A stretch of DNA of 64,000 bases from Jeotgalibacillus alimentarius (GCF_000829445.1 NZ_JXRQ01000016.1:102551-166550); one strand, 5' to 3'. Positions 27,118-36,732 are shown, numbered from the stretch's first letter. Translations and numbers: made by a program. The notes: generated by a model from the sequence alone, not told the origin.

Positions 27118-28911
27118 GTGAAAAAGTTAAAATGGAAGCTGATGTCGGCATTTTTTATTCTTGTATTATTCATAGGTGGATTGGCTGCTTTTAATGTTTA
27201 CTCAATCACAAATATCAATGAAGAAACTGAAAACCTGATTGAAGAAGAGCTGATGCTTTTATCAATCGATCAGGAAATGAAATTCAATGTGTCACAGCAG
27301 ATTGCTCTGACACGGGGATATGTATTATATGGGGAACCCGATTACAGCGAAGGTTTTGATGAACTTGCGGCCGTGAATGATGAATTAGCTGAGACGCTGC
27401 AGGGTTATGACGTCAGTAAAGAAATGAAATCAGTGCTGACAATTACAAGAGTCTGGCAGGAGGGTGTCAGAGAACGCGTATTTTCAATGTATGACAATGG
27501 CAGAGAAGAGGACGCAAGAGTTCTTTTCAGAGCTAATTTTGAGCCGACTGCCAGAGGGATCATGGATAGTCTTGAAAAAATTTCAACAGCCCGTGAAGCA
27601 GAGATGGATCAGGCCGGACAGGCAATTATACAAAATGGTCAGCAGACAATTACAACGATTCTGGTGATCAGTGGGGTTGTGATGCTGTTAGCGATTTTAA
27701 TGAGCGTAATCGTAGCCGGACAGATTACAAAACCGATCAGTATGGTGACGAAAAGAATGAAAGCGATTGCGCGCGGGTCTCTTCCTGCTGAATCTTTACA
27801 TACTAAAAGCAAAGATGAAGTTGGACAGCTGGTTCATGCCGTCAATGATATGAATCAGCAGTTAAGAGATCTTGTCAGCGGCGTATCAGGCGTTTCCACA
27901 TCTGTCCTCGAAAAAGGTAATCACCTTTCAGAGAGTGCTGAAGAAGTCAGAGAGGGAAGCCGTCAGATCGCAGTGACAATGAGTGAATTAGCAGACGGGG
28001 CCGGTGTGCAGGCGGAGTCATCGTCATCTCTCAGCGAAAAGATGAATGGATTCATTTCAGTGATTAAGTCATCTGCTGAAAAAGGAACCGAGGCTCAGGA
28101 AAAGACTGATGATATGCTGGAGCTTTCCAGAGACGGCGGCGTAAAAATGAATGAGACGATTCGCACTGTCAACGGAATTAACACGAGCTTTAAAGAAGCA
28201 ATGGAAAAAGTGAACGGTCTTGATACACAGGCACAGAGTATCTCTAAGCTCGTACAGGTAATCCAGGACATTGCAGATCAGACAAACCTGCTTGCATTGA
28301 ATGCGGCGATTGAAGCTGCGCGTGCAGGTGAACATGGAAAAGGTTTTGCGGTTGTAGCAGATGAAGTGAGAAAACTCGCGGTTCAGGTATCCGCATCCAT
28401 TTCAGATATTACAAGTATTATCGGTTCTATTCAGAAAGAATCAAAAGATACAGTTGCTGTCCTTCAGGATGGATACGGAAAAGTAAGTGCCGGAGCTGAA
28501 CAGATGGAAGAAACATCTGAGTCATTCACTAAGATTGACGATCAGGTGAAAGCGGTATCTGAGCAGATGAAAATGATTGCTGCTTCACTATATGAAATTG
28601 TTAATGGCTCTGAAGAAATGCATCAGGAAATTGAACAGATTGCATCAGTATCTGAAGAATCAGCAGCGGGTATTGAACAGACAAGCGCGAGTGCCGAGGA
28701 ATCAAGCACGACAATGGAGATGGTCTATGATTCTTCAAGAGCGCTGATTCATGATGCAAGAGACCTCAGAGATCGAATTGGCATGTTCAGAGTTGAAGAG
28801 TCAACTGTTGCAGAAGAGACGCCTGATGAAAGTACAGAAACAGACAGCTATGAAGAAAGTGATGAGGTTGCAGAAAACGAAGAGCAGGAGAATAAAGATC
28901 AGGCATCATAA
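27118..28911 (+). CDS. Methyl-accepting chemotaxis protein (second copy)
   Basis: A 597-residue receptor with membrane helices at about 7-28 and 182-203, a helical extracellular domain of the CHASE3/4HB kind, a HAMP domain ([20 protein letters not shown]), and the signalling hairpin tip [20 protein letters not shown]. The C-terminus is a long acidic tail ([21 protein letters not shown]...) rather than a CheR-binding pentapeptide. GTG 27118 is chosen because AAGGGGGATC lies 8 bases upstream; ATG 27100 has none. Monocistronic and under a sigma-D promoter. Confidence 0.93.
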   Translation: MKKLKWKLMSAFFILVLFIGGLAAFNVYSITNINEETENLIEEELMLLSIDQEMKFNVSQQIALTRGYVLYGEPDYSEGFDELAAVNDELAETLQGYDVSKEMKSVLTITRVWQEGVRERVFSMYDNGREEDARVLFRANFEPTARGIMDSLEKISTAREAEMDQAGQAIIQNGQQTITTILVISGVVMLLAILMSVIVAGQITKPISMVTKRMKAIARGSLPAESLHTKSKDEVGQLVHAVNDMNQQLRDLVSGVSGVSTSVLEKGNHLSESAEEVREGSRQIAVTMSELADGAGVQAESSSSLSEKMNGFISVIKSSAEKGTEAQEKTDDMLELSRDGGVKMNETIRTVNGINTSFKEAMEKVNGLDTQAQSISKLVQVIQDIADQTNLLALNAAIEAARAGEHGKGFAVVADEVRKLAVQVSASISDITSIIGSIQKESKDTVAVLQDGYGKVSAGAEQMEETSESFTKIDDQVKAVSEQMKMIAASLYEIVNGSEEMHQEIEQIASVSEESAAGIEQTSASAEESSTTMEMVYDSSRALIHDARDLRDRIGMFRVEESTVAEETPDESTETDSYEESDEVAENEEQENKDQAS

Positions 28912-28947
28912 AAAGAAGAGGACACCACTTAAGGTGTCCTCTTCTTT
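28911..28947. terminator. Bidirectional terminator between the chemoreceptor gene and yfkK
   Basis: AAAAGAAGAGGACACC / GGTGTCCTCTTCTTTT with a 6-nt loop. Confidence 0.93.
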
Positions 28948-28956
28948 TACAGCTGA

Positions 28957-29181
28957 TTAAGCTTTTCTCAGATTGCCGAGTTCTTCAGCAATTGCCTGCA
29001 TTTCACTTGGGCTGAAAGTTTCTCTTTTCATCACCATTGTATACAGTGAATGGAGTTCTTCGTACTGCTCTTCATCGAAAGCAGATACTTTAAGTGCTCC
29101 AGCGTTTACTATGCGCAGACGGTCTTTGATTTTTTCAACCATATATTCAGCATTTTCAGTACTTTGAACCGTTAAATCCAT
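28957..29181 (-). CDS. yfkK: YfkK, DUF1128 family protein
   Basis: A 74-residue cytosolic protein with the DUF1128 pattern ([48 protein letters not shown]). The function is unknown. ATG 29181 has AAAGGACTG 6 bases upstream. Position between yfkM and yfkH-type genes agrees with B. subtilis order. Confidence 0.85.
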   Translation of the reverse strand: MDLTVQSTENAEYMVEKIKDRLRIVNAGALKVSAFDEEQYEELHSLYTMVMKRETFSPSEMQAIAEELGNLRKA

Positions 29182-29246
29182 ATTGATCAGTCCTTTCATT
29201 CACTAGATACAATCTTTCCATGCTTCAAAGGATCTGTCAATACGCA

Positions 29247-30605
29247 TTAAGCGGCTTTACTCTGTGCTTTTTCTTCTTTGATCTTTTCACGGATGCGTTT
29301 TGTTTCATATGCAACGACGCCGGAAAGTCCAAGAAGTCCAATCAGGTTAGGGAATGCCATCAGACCGTTCATTACATCTGAGAACGCCCATACAACATCA
29401 AGTGTTGCGACTGAACCAACCATTACTGCAATAACGAAAAGCAGACGATAGAATACATTAAATTTCTTTGTTCCTACAAGATACTGGAAACACTTCTCTC
29501 CGTAGTAAGACCAGCCAATAATTGTAGAAGAAGCAAAGAAGATCAGTCCGACTGTAACAATGATTGGTCCAAGACCACCAAGGAAGTATTCAAATGATGC
29601 AGATGTTAACGCACCACCCTGTAAGTCTCCTCCTTCATACAGACCGGCCATAACAATCGTTACACCTGTAATTGAACAGATAATCAGCGTATCGATTAAT
29701 ACCTGAGTCATTGAAACAAGTCCCTGACGTCCAGGCATATCAGTTTTTGCTGCAGCAGCAGCGATTGGTGCAGATCCAAGACCAGCCTCATTCGAGAATA
29801 CACCACGTGCTACACCATAACGGATGATTGCTCCGATCACACCACCGGCAATGGCTTCATTACCGAATGCAAGTGAGAAAATTGTTGCAAATGCAGAAGG
29901 TACTAAATCAAAGTTTAAGATCATAACAATAAGTCCTGCAAGTAAATAAAATGCTGCCATAAAAGGAACAAAAATAGCTGTTACTTTACCAATACTCTTA
30001 ATACCGCCAAGAATAACAAGCGCCGTAAAGATTGTCAGCGCAATACCGGTAACCCATGTCGGGATCGAGAACGTATCCTGCACGACATCTGATACAGAAT
30101 TCGACTGTACCATGTTTCCGATACCAAAAGCAGCGATGGCACCAAAAAGGGCAAATAACACACCGAGCCATTTTTGTTTCAGACCACGTTCAAGGTAATA
30201 CATCGGTCCACCTGACATTTCGCCATCTTCATCCTGAACACGATACTTTACCGCTAAAACCGCTTCAGCATACTTAGTAGCCATTCCGAAAATAGCAGAC
30301 AGCCACATCCAGAATATTGCTCCAGGTCCACCAAGCACAACAGCTGTTGCAACACCGACAATATTACCGGTACCGACAGTTGCTGCCATCGCAGTCATCA
30401 AAGACTGAAAGTGAGAGATATCACCTTTGGATTTATTGTCCTGATTGCGGGAAAAAGCCAGCTTGAGTGAATAGCCTGTTAATGAGAACTGAACCAGTCC
30501 AAGACGGAATGTCAGGTAAATACCCGTTCCGACGAGAAGGATCAGCAGCGGCGGCCCCCATACGAGTCCACTGATTTCATTCAGAAAATCTGTAAAGCCT
30601 TGCAT
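29247..30605 (-). CDS. Amino acid:sodium symporter, AGCS family (second copy, AlsT-like)
   Basis: A 452-residue AGCS transporter with signatures HFQSLMTAMAATVGTGNIVGVATAV, GGPGAIFWMWLSAIFGMATKYAEA, GGPMYYLERGL and RGVFSNEAGLGSAPIAAAAA. The N-terminus (FLNEISGLVWGPPLLILLVGTGIYLTFRLG) fits AlsT-type proteins. It differs throughout from the copy at 23.9 kb, so this is not a recent duplication. A TTGACA on the minus strand near 30702 may be its -35 element. Confidence 0.9.
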   Translation of the reverse strand: MQGFTDFLNEISGLVWGPPLLILLVGTGIYLTFRLGLVQFSLTGYSLKLAFSRNQDNKSKGDISHFQSLMTAMAATVGTGNIVGVATAVVLGGPGAIFWMWLSAIFGMATKYAEAVLAVKYRVQDEDGEMSGGPMYYLERGLKQKWLGVLFALFGAIAAFGIGNMVQSNSVSDVVQDTFSIPTWVTGIALTIFTALVILGGIKSIGKVTAIFVPFMAAFYLLAGLIVMILNFDLVPSAFATIFSLAFGNEAIAGGVIGAIIRYGVARGVFSNEAGLGSAPIAAAAAKTDMPGRQGLVSMTQVLIDTLIICSITGVTIVMAGLYEGGDLQGGALTSASFEYFLGGLGPIIVTVGLIFFASSTIIGWSYYGEKCFQYLVGTKKFNVFYRLLFVIAVMVGSVATLDVVWAFSDVMNGLMAFPNLIGLLGLSGVVAYETKRIREKIKEEKAQSKAA

Positions 30606-30788
30606 CTAATTTCCCCCTTACGTCTTTTTACAGGTCATAAATATGAACAAAATATGTATGCCTTACATTAAATATTCCGAAAATTCACCCCTTGTTGTCA
30701 AGTTTTTTTTAAATATACAGTGCTAAAAAGGTTTCAAGTCAAAGGGCTTAGGAAATAGTAAACCATATCCTGTATAAGGAGAGAGATG

Positions 30789-31217
30789 ATGAAAACAGTA
30801 TTATTCCTTGTACAGACTCACTTGTCAAGCTGTTCATTACTGGCTGCGGAATTTGTAAAGGTAACTGACCAGCAGGTTCTGTTGAGAGGTACATTCGCGT
30901 GGCAAAGTCAGGAAATGTCGGAATATTCTTTTGAAGGAATGAGCGGCTCTGCTATCGAAGAAGAGTTTTCAGAGTTCAGGCAGCTGCAACGGAAAGAACT
31001 TGAAGAGGTACAATGTATAGTCGTAAGTGAATCAGCTGAGGAAGCTCTCATCCACCTGTTAAAGTCAGCATCAACAACACCTGAGGTCGTCAGCATACGA
31101 GACCTTGGCGGAAAGCGGGAATCAGAGTTGGATGATCTGCTGATGCAGGGTCAGACTGAGAAAGCACTGAACGACATAAAGCAGAAAAGCCTTATACTGC
31201 TTGAGAAGTTGAATTAA
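30789..31217 (+). CDS. Unrecognised 142-residue protein
   Basis: AAGGAG precedes ATG 30789 (ATG 30786 is 3 bases upstream). The protein starts MKTVLFLVQTHLSSCSLLAAEFVK, has no signal peptide cleavage site or full membrane helix that I can defend, and continues with an acidic region and a helical C-terminus. It sits 18 bases upstream of the YtxH-domain gene and 430 bases from the YfkH gene, so the three probably form one operon. I do not recognise the family. Confidence 0.6.
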   Translation: MKTVLFLVQTHLSSCSLLAAEFVKVTDQQVLLRGTFAWQSQEMSEYSFEGMSGSAIEEEFSEFRQLQRKELEEVQCIVVSESAEEALIHLLKSASTTPEVVSIRDLGGKRESELDDLLMQGQTEKALNDIKQKSLILLEKLN

Positions 31218-31234
31218 AAATTGGAGGAGAAGAC

Positions 31235-31624
31235 ATGGCGAAAAACAAATTACCGGCAGCAATTATAATCGGGGCAGTTACCGGAGGCATTTTAAGTATG
31301 CTTGACCCCGGTACAAGAAAGAAGACTTCTGAATCATTAGCCAATACAAAACGATCAATTTCCTATTATTCAAGAAATCCTCAGGAGCTTTCTGAAAGAG
31401 CTTCACAAAAAGCGGAACAGTGGAGGGAAATGGCAGAAAAAATTCAGGAGGATATCGCTTTCCTTTCAGAAAAATATGAAGAAGTTAAAGCGATGGCACC
31501 TGAATTGAAAGAAACTGTTCAGGAAACAAAAGAAGCATTTACAGAAGATCAGCAGCATTCAACTTCTGCAAGTACATTGCCTCAGGGCGGTCCAGGTGGA
31601 CTTCCTGAAAAAAAGACGATGTAA
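31235..31624 (+). CDS. YtxH-domain protein
   Basis: A 129-residue protein with an N-terminal glycine-rich membrane segment (PAAIIIGAVTGGILSMLDPGTRKK) typical of YtxH/general-stress proteins, a coiled region (about 45-105), and a low-complexity tail (TSASTLPQGGPGGLPEKK). GGAGGAG precedes the ATG. It lies just upstream of the YfkH gene. Confidence 0.75.
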   Translation: MAKNKLPAAIIIGAVTGGILSMLDPGTRKKTSESLANTKRSISYYSRNPQELSERASQKAEQWREMAEKIQEDIAFLSEKYEEVKAMAPELKETVQETKEAFTEDQQHSTSASTLPQGGPGGLPEKKTM

Positions 31625-31647
31625 AATCTGACTCCAGGAGGGATGGA

Positions 31648-32616
31648 ATGACTTCGCACAAAGACAATCCCGCTCCGGATCGCCAGCAGGAAGGTGAATG
31701 GAAGGAAGGAAAGAAAAACAGACATTTAGAAGATATGTCAGAGGCGGTACATAAAGGTGGACGGGAAGGACATTATGAAACGTTCACAGGTTTTGTAAAA
31801 GCTGTTCTTAGACGATTTACAGAAACAGATACACCCGGACTTGGTGCGCAGCTTGCCTACTACTTTTTGCTATCATTATTTCCATTACTTATCTTTGCGC
31901 TGGCATTACTGCCATACCTGGATATTACTCAGGCTGAATTACTGGACATGTTCAGGGAGTTCGCGCCGGGGGATGCTATGGCGCTGATTGAGTCAACGAT
32001 ATCGGAGGTAGCAACCGGTGAGAGTGCCGGGCTTCTTTCTGTGGGTATCTTAGGAACACTTTGGTCAGCCTCTAACGGAATGAATGCAATTATGAAGGCC
32101 TTTAACCGTGCTTATGAAGTAGAAGAGACAAGAGCTTTTTATATGGCGCGTGGAATGGCGGTCGTGTGGACGATTGTCATGGTGTTCATTTTTGTGGTCG
32201 CTTTGTTACTTCCTATTTTCGGTGAGCAGATTGGAGAATTAATTTTCTCATGGTTTGGTCTTGGAGATCAGTTTATGACAATCTGGACGATCCTGCGATT
32301 TGCTATTACACCATTTGTATTATTTGTTGCATTTGTCGGCTTATATGCATTTGTTCCAAATGTGAAAATCCGTTTTATTTCTGTGATTCCAGGTGCTTTG
32401 TTTGCTGCGGTCGGATGGTTGCTGACTTCTTCACTGTTTTCGTTCTACGTCAGCAGTTTCGGGAATTATTCAGCATCTTACGGAAGTATCGGTGGCATCA
32501 TTGTACTGATGATCTGGCTGTATCTGTCGGGTATCATTATTCTTGTGGGTGCACAGGTTAATGCGACAATGGCTGCAAAACGCCGTCATAAGCCAATTGT
32601 TCCAAAAGAAGCATAA
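31648..32616 (+). CDS. yfkH: YihY/YfkH family inner membrane protein
   Basis: A 322-residue integral membrane protein of the family once called ribonuclease BN. After an unusual hydrophilic extension of about 45 residues it has six membrane helices with conserved GLGAQLAYYFLLSLFPLLIF, LWSASNGMNAIMKAFNRAYEV and GSIGGIIVLMIWLYLSGIIILVGAQVNA. Function is not established. The gene order agrees with B. subtilis yfkH. Confidence 0.88.
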   Translation: MTSHKDNPAPDRQQEGEWKEGKKNRHLEDMSEAVHKGGREGHYETFTGFVKAVLRRFTETDTPGLGAQLAYYFLLSLFPLLIFALALLPYLDITQAELLDMFREFAPGDAMALIESTISEVATGESAGLLSVGILGTLWSASNGMNAIMKAFNRAYEVEETRAFYMARGMAVVWTIVMVFIFVVALLLPIFGEQIGELIFSWFGLGDQFMTIWTILRFAITPFVLFVAFVGLYAFVPNVKIRFISVIPGALFAAVGWLLTSSLFSFYVSSFGNYSASYGSIGGIIVLMIWLYLSGIIILVGAQVNATMAAKRRHKPIVPKEA

Positions 32617-32617
32617 C

Positions 32618-32648
32618 AAAAAAGGGTGAGGCGATCTCACCCTTTTTC
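32618..32648. terminator. Bidirectional terminator between yfkH and the P-type ATPase gene
   Basis: AAAAAAGGGTGAG / CTCACCCTTTTT with a 5-nt loop. Confidence 0.93.
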
Positions 32649-34574
32649 TTATGCTTTGAGAAGCCGCAGGCCATTTAAAATGACGAGAACTGTACTGCCT
32701 TCATGACCGATGACTCCAAGTGGAAGATCAAGTGCCTGAAAGAAGTTAGAGGTGATCAAAAGCGCGATCACTGCAATACTGAACACGATATTCTGTTTAA
32801 CAATCCGGTTCATTTTTTTAGACAGACGGATCGCTTCAGCAATTTTTTTCAAATCATTTTTGACGAGGACAATATCGGCTGTTTCAAGTGCAATATCAGA
32901 TCCTGCACCCATGGCTACGCCGACTGTCGCTGTGGCAAGTGCAGGTGCATCATTTATTCCGTCTCCAACCATAGCGACAGAACCGTATTTTTCTTTCAGC
33001 TTCTTCATTTCATTTACCTTTACACCCGGAAGGCACTCCGCTTTAAACGTATCAACACCTGTTTCCTTTTGTATAACAGCAGCTGTGCCTTTGCTATCGC
33101 CAGTCAGCATCACAGTATAAATACCTGCAGATTTCAAATACTTCACAGCGTCAATTGTTTCCTGTCTCACCTGATCCTTCAGTGCAATCAGACCGATTAC
33201 TTCAATACTTTTTTCAATCAGGACAACTGTTTTACCTTCTTTTGAGAGTTGTTCAATCTGCTCCAGCATGTCTTGTGCGATCATGTTCCGGTCAAACCAG
33301 TCAGGCTTCCCGATGCTCCACACCTCATTGTCACGGATAGCTCTCAGACCAAATCCTGTTACATCCTCTACAAGATCCATCTTGAGTGAATCAGGGATAT
33401 GCTTTTCTTTTGCAAATGTAACAACTGCCTGAGCGAGCGGATGATTAGATTGCTGTTCAATCGCCGCTGTCGCTTGTAAAACCACTGTCTGATCCAGGTC
33501 CTGCCGGATGAACCAATTTGTCACTTTCGGTTTACCTTCTGTTAATGTGCCGGTTTTATCAAAGGCAATTGCTTTAATCTGATTCAGGTTTTCAAGGTGC
33601 ACGCCGCCTTTGAATAGTATCCCTTTTTTCGCCCCGTTAGAAATGGCGCTGAGTGATGCGGGCATAATGGAAGCAACCAGCGCACAGGGTGATGCCACTA
33701 CGAGAAGTACCATGGCTCTGTAAAAAGTTTCTTCCCAGCTCCAGCCGAAAAAGTAGTACGGAAGAAACATCATTATTACTGTAAAGCCGAGCACTGATTT
33801 TACATATCTTCCTTCAAACCTTTCTATAAATAATTGTGAAGGAGACTTCTCACTCTGCGCAGATTGAACCAGCTCAATGATCTTTTGAAACATCGTCTCA
33901 TGATTCTTTTTTGTCACCTCAGCCTGCACAGCTCCAGTTAGGTTGACTGTACCGGCAAAGATTTCGGAAGCTTTTGATTTCACAACAGGCATTGATTCTC
34001 CGGTGAACGCAGCTTCGTCTACAGATGTCTGGCCTTTTGTAATTAAGCCATCAGCCGGAATTCTTTCCCCGGGCTTTATGCTGATGATATCCCCGGGCAT
34101 TAAAGAAGAAGCACTTACCTTTACTTCCTGACCATCAATGAGCTTCCATGCTTCTTCGGGTTGAAGGTCAAGAAGGGAAGAAATTTCACTTTTACTTTTA
34201 TTCAGGGTGTACGTCTCAAGTGCACCGCTTAATGCAAAAATGAAAATCAGGATTGCCCCTTCAGTCCAGTAACCGATCCAGGCTGCTCCGAGTGCCGCAA
34301 TAATCATTAACAGTTCAACATTTAAATCTCTATTTTTAATCGTGTTAGAAATCCCTTCAACTGCCTTGAAATAGCCGCCGGTGAAATAAGCAGTAATATA
34401 CATACCTGCTGACGCTGTCGTATAGCCTTCATGCATGAGGAGCCATGCAATGATAATGAGCACACCGCTCGTTATGGCCATAACTAATTCAACGTGCGTT
34501 CGCAAAAAAGTCAGACGGCCGGTTTTTGATGTTGAAGGAAGAGGTAAAGTATGTGATTTAACCAATGTTGCCAC
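32649..34574 (-). CDS. pfeT: P1B-type metal-transporting ATPase, PfeT/ZosA-like
   Basis: A 641-residue heavy-metal ATPase. The transmembrane metal motif is SPC (VVASPCALVASIMPASL), which marks the P1B-4 group; the phosphorylation motif is DKTGTLTEG and the hinge is GDGINDAPALA. There is no N-terminal metal-binding domain. B. subtilis PfeT (formerly ZosA/YkvW), PerR-controlled, exports Fe(II). The GTG start at 34574 is uncertain, because AAAGGG lies very close to it. The upstream leader is unusual (see findings). perR lies elsewhere in this window. Confidence 0.85.
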   Translation of the reverse strand: MATLVKSHTLPLPSTSKTGRLTFLRTHVELVMAITSGVLIIIAWLLMHEGYTTASAGMYITAYFTGGYFKAVEGISNTIKNRDLNVELLMIIAALGAAWIGYWTEGAILIFIFALSGALETYTLNKSKSEISSLLDLQPEEAWKLIDGQEVKVSASSLMPGDIISIKPGERIPADGLITKGQTSVDEAAFTGESMPVVKSKASEIFAGTVNLTGAVQAEVTKKNHETMFQKIIELVQSAQSEKSPSQLFIERFEGRYVKSVLGFTVIMMFLPYYFFGWSWEETFYRAMVLLVVASPCALVASIMPASLSAISNGAKKGILFKGGVHLENLNQIKAIAFDKTGTLTEGKPKVTNWFIRQDLDQTVVLQATAAIEQQSNHPLAQAVVTFAKEKHIPDSLKMDLVEDVTGFGLRAIRDNEVWSIGKPDWFDRNMIAQDMLEQIEQLSKEGKTVVLIEKSIEVIGLIALKDQVRQETIDAVKYLKSAGIYTVMLTGDSKGTAAVIQKETGVDTFKAECLPGVKVNEMKKLKEKYGSVAMVGDGINDAPALATATVGVAMGAGSDIALETADIVLVKNDLKKIAEAIRLSKKMNRIVKQNIVFSIAVIALLITSNFFQALDLPLGVIGHEGSTVLVILNGLRLLKA

Positions 34575-34619
34575 GCCCTTTCAAGTACGTATTGAGAAAG
34601 AGAATCGAAATCAATAGCC

Positions 34620-34659
34620 TTAAAAAACAGCGAATGCTGCTGTCAAATGACAGCAGCAT
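34620..34659 (-). promoter_or_regulatory. Leader hairpins upstream of the P-type ATPase gene
   Basis: A perfect inverted repeat with 12-bp arms (34634-34645 and 34648-34659; ATGCTGCTGTCA arm). On the minus strand the downstream arm is followed by TCGCTGTTTTTT. Its last part (ACAGC) can instead pair with GCTGT to form a short hairpin directly before the T run. The two structures exclude each other, as in an attenuator. The same site could simply terminate the upstream MFS or leader transcript. Confidence 0.6.
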
Positions 34660-34702
34660 AGAAAGCAGTTTATATTAAATTTTGATAAAGCAGTCAGCAG
34701 TA

Positions 34703-34747
34703 TTAGTGACCTGCACAGACTAAACAGTGCCGGATCATTTGAGTCAT
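34703..34747 (-). CDS. Possible 14-residue Cys/His leader peptide
   Basis: ATG at 34747, TAA at 34703, peptide MTQMIRHCLVCAGH, with a CxxC and two histidines. No Shine-Dalgarno site is seen; a predicted start of transcription would leave only about ten bases of leader. It lies between an extended -10 promoter and the hairpins upstream of the metal ATPase gene. The reading frame may be fortuitous. Confidence 0.3.
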   Translation of the reverse strand: MTQMIRHCLVCAGH

Positions 34748-34760
34748 ATATCGTACTTTT

Positions 34761-34769
34761 ATTATACCA
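34761..34769 (-). promoter_or_regulatory. Extended -10 promoter (minus) upstream of the ATPase leader
   Basis: On the minus strand TGG-TATAAT, a perfect -10 hexamer (34766-34761) with the extended TGn element. No good -35 is present. It lies just after the MFS gene stop codon. Confidence 0.55.
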
Positions 34770-34793
34770 CTTTGTTTAATAGAAATGTATATA

Positions 34794-35963
34794 TTAAGCA
34801 GTTACATATTTCTTTCGCAGTGAGAATGCAACAAGACAAAGTCCAATCGTGATCAAAAGGGCTGAGATAAAGTAAAAGAACCCTTCAGTGAAAAATTCTA
34901 TGATCAACCCGCCGATTGCAGGTCCGCCTATACTGCCAAGACTGAAAGCAACTCCACACATAATATTGCCGGCTGGAAGCAGGTTTTTTGGCAGCAGATC
35001 TGTCATATAGCTGATGCCAAGTGAAAAAGTAGAACCGGTTGCCATTCCAGCCGTGAAAAATGCAGCCGTCAGCCATAGAGGGGAGGACCCTGCAAGACCT
35101 GCTAACACAAAGAAGAATGCACCGGCAAACAGCACACTCATTAAAATGCGATGCCGGCCAAATTTATCACTCAGCATCCCAAGCGGCAGCTGAAACACAA
35201 TCGCCCCAATTGAAAATGCGGGAAGGATATAAGCAATCGCACCAGCTTCAATTCCACTCCTGAGTGCGTAAATTGGGAAATTACCATGCAGGGAAGCTTC
35301 AAGCAATCCATAGCTGAGTGGAGGCAAAAATGCGACCCAGGCATATTTCCATACCTGACTGAATCTTTTCATCGTGCCAAAAAATGAAGTGGATTCGGAT
35401 CCGCCATGATCAGGAAAGTCATTCCTGAGTAAAAAGACAAATCCCCAGGTCATAAAGGTCATGATCCCGGAAACAATAAAGGGGAGTGTAGGGCTAATTT
35501 CAATGAGCTTACTCATTGCCGGTCCAATCGCGAATCCCAATGAGAAAAACAAACCGTAGACTGCAATATTTCTACCCCGTCTGTCAGCTTCTGAAAATGA
35601 AGTGATCCATGTCTGAGTAGAAAAATGCAGCATATTATCCCCAATCCCAATAAGCAATCTCAGTACAAACCAGAACCAAAACGACTGCCAGAGTGGAAAA
35701 GCAAGAAGGGACAGTCCAACCACAAGTCCCCCGGCAATGATCATCGGCTTATATCCAAAACGCCTGAGCGGTGCTTCCATTAATGGTGAAGCAATTAAAA
35801 TTCCTATGTATATCCCTGTTGCATGCAGCCCGTTCATCGCAGAAGACACGCCCTGCTGTTCAAAAATAATCGCAATTAAAGGAAGAAGCATCCCCTGGGA
35901 AAATCCTGAGATTGCGACAATCCCAACTAATATCCAAAACCGAACTCTTGGTGAAACACCCAT
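34794..35963 (-). CDS. yfkF: Major facilitator superfamily transporter, YfkF-like
   Basis: A 389-residue, 12-helix MFS transporter. The loop 2-3 region (MEAPLRRFGYKPMIIAGG) and the equivalent second-half motif GMLSDKFGRHRILM are visible. Substrate unknown, drug-efflux-like. The position next to yfkH matches B. subtilis yfkF. Confidence 0.85.
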   Translation of the reverse strand: MGVSPRVRFWILVGIVAISGFSQGMLLPLIAIIFEQQGVSSAMNGLHATGIYIGILIASPLMEAPLRRFGYKPMIIAGGLVVGLSLLAFPLWQSFWFWFVLRLLIGIGDNMLHFSTQTWITSFSEADRRGRNIAVYGLFFSLGFAIGPAMSKLIEISPTLPFIVSGIMTFMTWGFVFLLRNDFPDHGGSESTSFFGTMKRFSQVWKYAWVAFLPPLSYGLLEASLHGNFPIYALRSGIEAGAIAYILPAFSIGAIVFQLPLGMLSDKFGRHRILMSVLFAGAFFFVLAGLAGSSPLWLTAAFFTAGMATGSTFSLGISYMTDLLPKNLLPAGNIMCGVAFSLGSIGGPAIGGLIIEFFTEGFFYFISALLITIGLCLVAFSLRKKYVTA

Positions 35964-36146
35964 ATTAAAACTCCTGACATGTGTAATAGTCTAATAAATT
36001 TTTAAATCGTATCATTAAAGTTGAATGTTGTACTAGCGTAGATCATGCCTTGATGCCGCAATCGTTTTCAAGCAAAATAATCGAGATCTAAAATAGACAA
36101 CGCTATAATCTTACTATATTCACTCAACAGAAAGAAGGAGATTGCA

Positions 36147-36527
36147 ATGGAATTTAATATGAAAGAAGGCGGATTTACAACAAACCTTGAATATGGGGAG
36201 CTTCATATTTCAGGAAACGAAGAATACGGATTCCGCCCTTACCAGCTGCTAGTATCATCGGTGGCTGTATGCAGCGGTGGCGTACTTCGTAAAGTACTTG
36301 AAAGAATGCGTATAGAATTCTCGGATATAAAGGTGTCAACAGAAGTGGAACGTAATGAAAAAGAAGCAAACCGCGTAGAAAAAATACACATGCACTTTAC
36401 GATTACTGGAGATCTGAAAGAAGAGAAAGTAAAGAAGGCGCTTGAGGTTACACGCAGAAACTGTTCAATGGTTCAGTCAGTGAAAGACAGCATTGATATT
36501 ACAGAGAGCTTTGAAATCAAAGCATAA
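36147..36527 (+). CDS. OsmC family protein
   Basis: A 126-residue OsmC/Ohr-fold protein. The first conserved region is PYQLLVSSVAVCSGGVLRKVLERM and the second is TRRNCSMVQSVKDSIDI, with the two cysteines (C60-type in AVCSG, and NCS) of the peroxidase site. Members reduce organic hydroperoxides. AGAAGGAG precedes the ATG. Confidence 0.85.
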   Translation: MEFNMKEGGFTTNLEYGELHISGNEEYGFRPYQLLVSSVAVCSGGVLRKVLERMRIEFSDIKVSTEVERNEKEANRVEKIHMHFTITGDLKEEKVKKALEVTRRNCSMVQSVKDSIDITESFEIKA

Positions 36528-36528
36528 T

Positions 36529-36570
36529 AAAACCCGGTTTATTCTTAATTAAAAGAGTAAACCGGGTTTT
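36529..36570. terminator. Terminator of the OsmC gene, also usable from the minus strand
   Basis: AAAACCCGGTTTA / TAAACCGGGTTTT with a 16-nt loop. It may also end the small minus-strand transcript described at 36.6 kb. Confidence 0.88.
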
Positions 36571-36585
36571 ATGGTATTCGTATCT

Positions 36586-36636
36586 TTATGCTTCTTTCCA
36601 TATAAACGCACTTTTTATTTCACAAGCGCTTCTCAT
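36586..36636 (-). CDS. Possible 16-residue small protein
   Basis: ATG at 36636 preceded by GTAAAGGAGAGTG (a full Shine-Dalgarno at good spacing), TAA at 36586, peptide MRSACEIKSAFIWKEA. A short hairpin CCTTT-CGT-AAAGG covers part of the ribosome site. A consensus promoter lies 70 bases upstream and a terminator 16 bases downstream, so an independent transcript of about 150-170 nt is likely. Confidence 0.5.
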   Translation of the reverse strand: MRSACEIKSAFIWKEA

Positions 36637-36703
36637 CACTCTCCTTTACGAAAGGTTTTCTCAGAATGATCTGAAGCAGCCCCCCTTTAATGAATGTAAA
36701 TGA

Positions 36704-36732
36704 AGTATAGCACGAATTTTAAATAGTGTAAA
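36704..36732 (-). promoter_or_regulatory. Consensus sigma-A promoter of the small transcript
   Basis: On the minus strand TTTACA (36732-36727), 17-nt spacer, TATACT (36709-36704). It points away from yfkAB and towards the terminator of the OsmC gene; no annotated gene lies between. Confidence 0.75.

Noticed and set aside
34755..34775. PerR box in front of the PfeT-like gene
   Set aside because: Only a half-site (TATAAT, part of the -10) fits; the second half does not match well enough.
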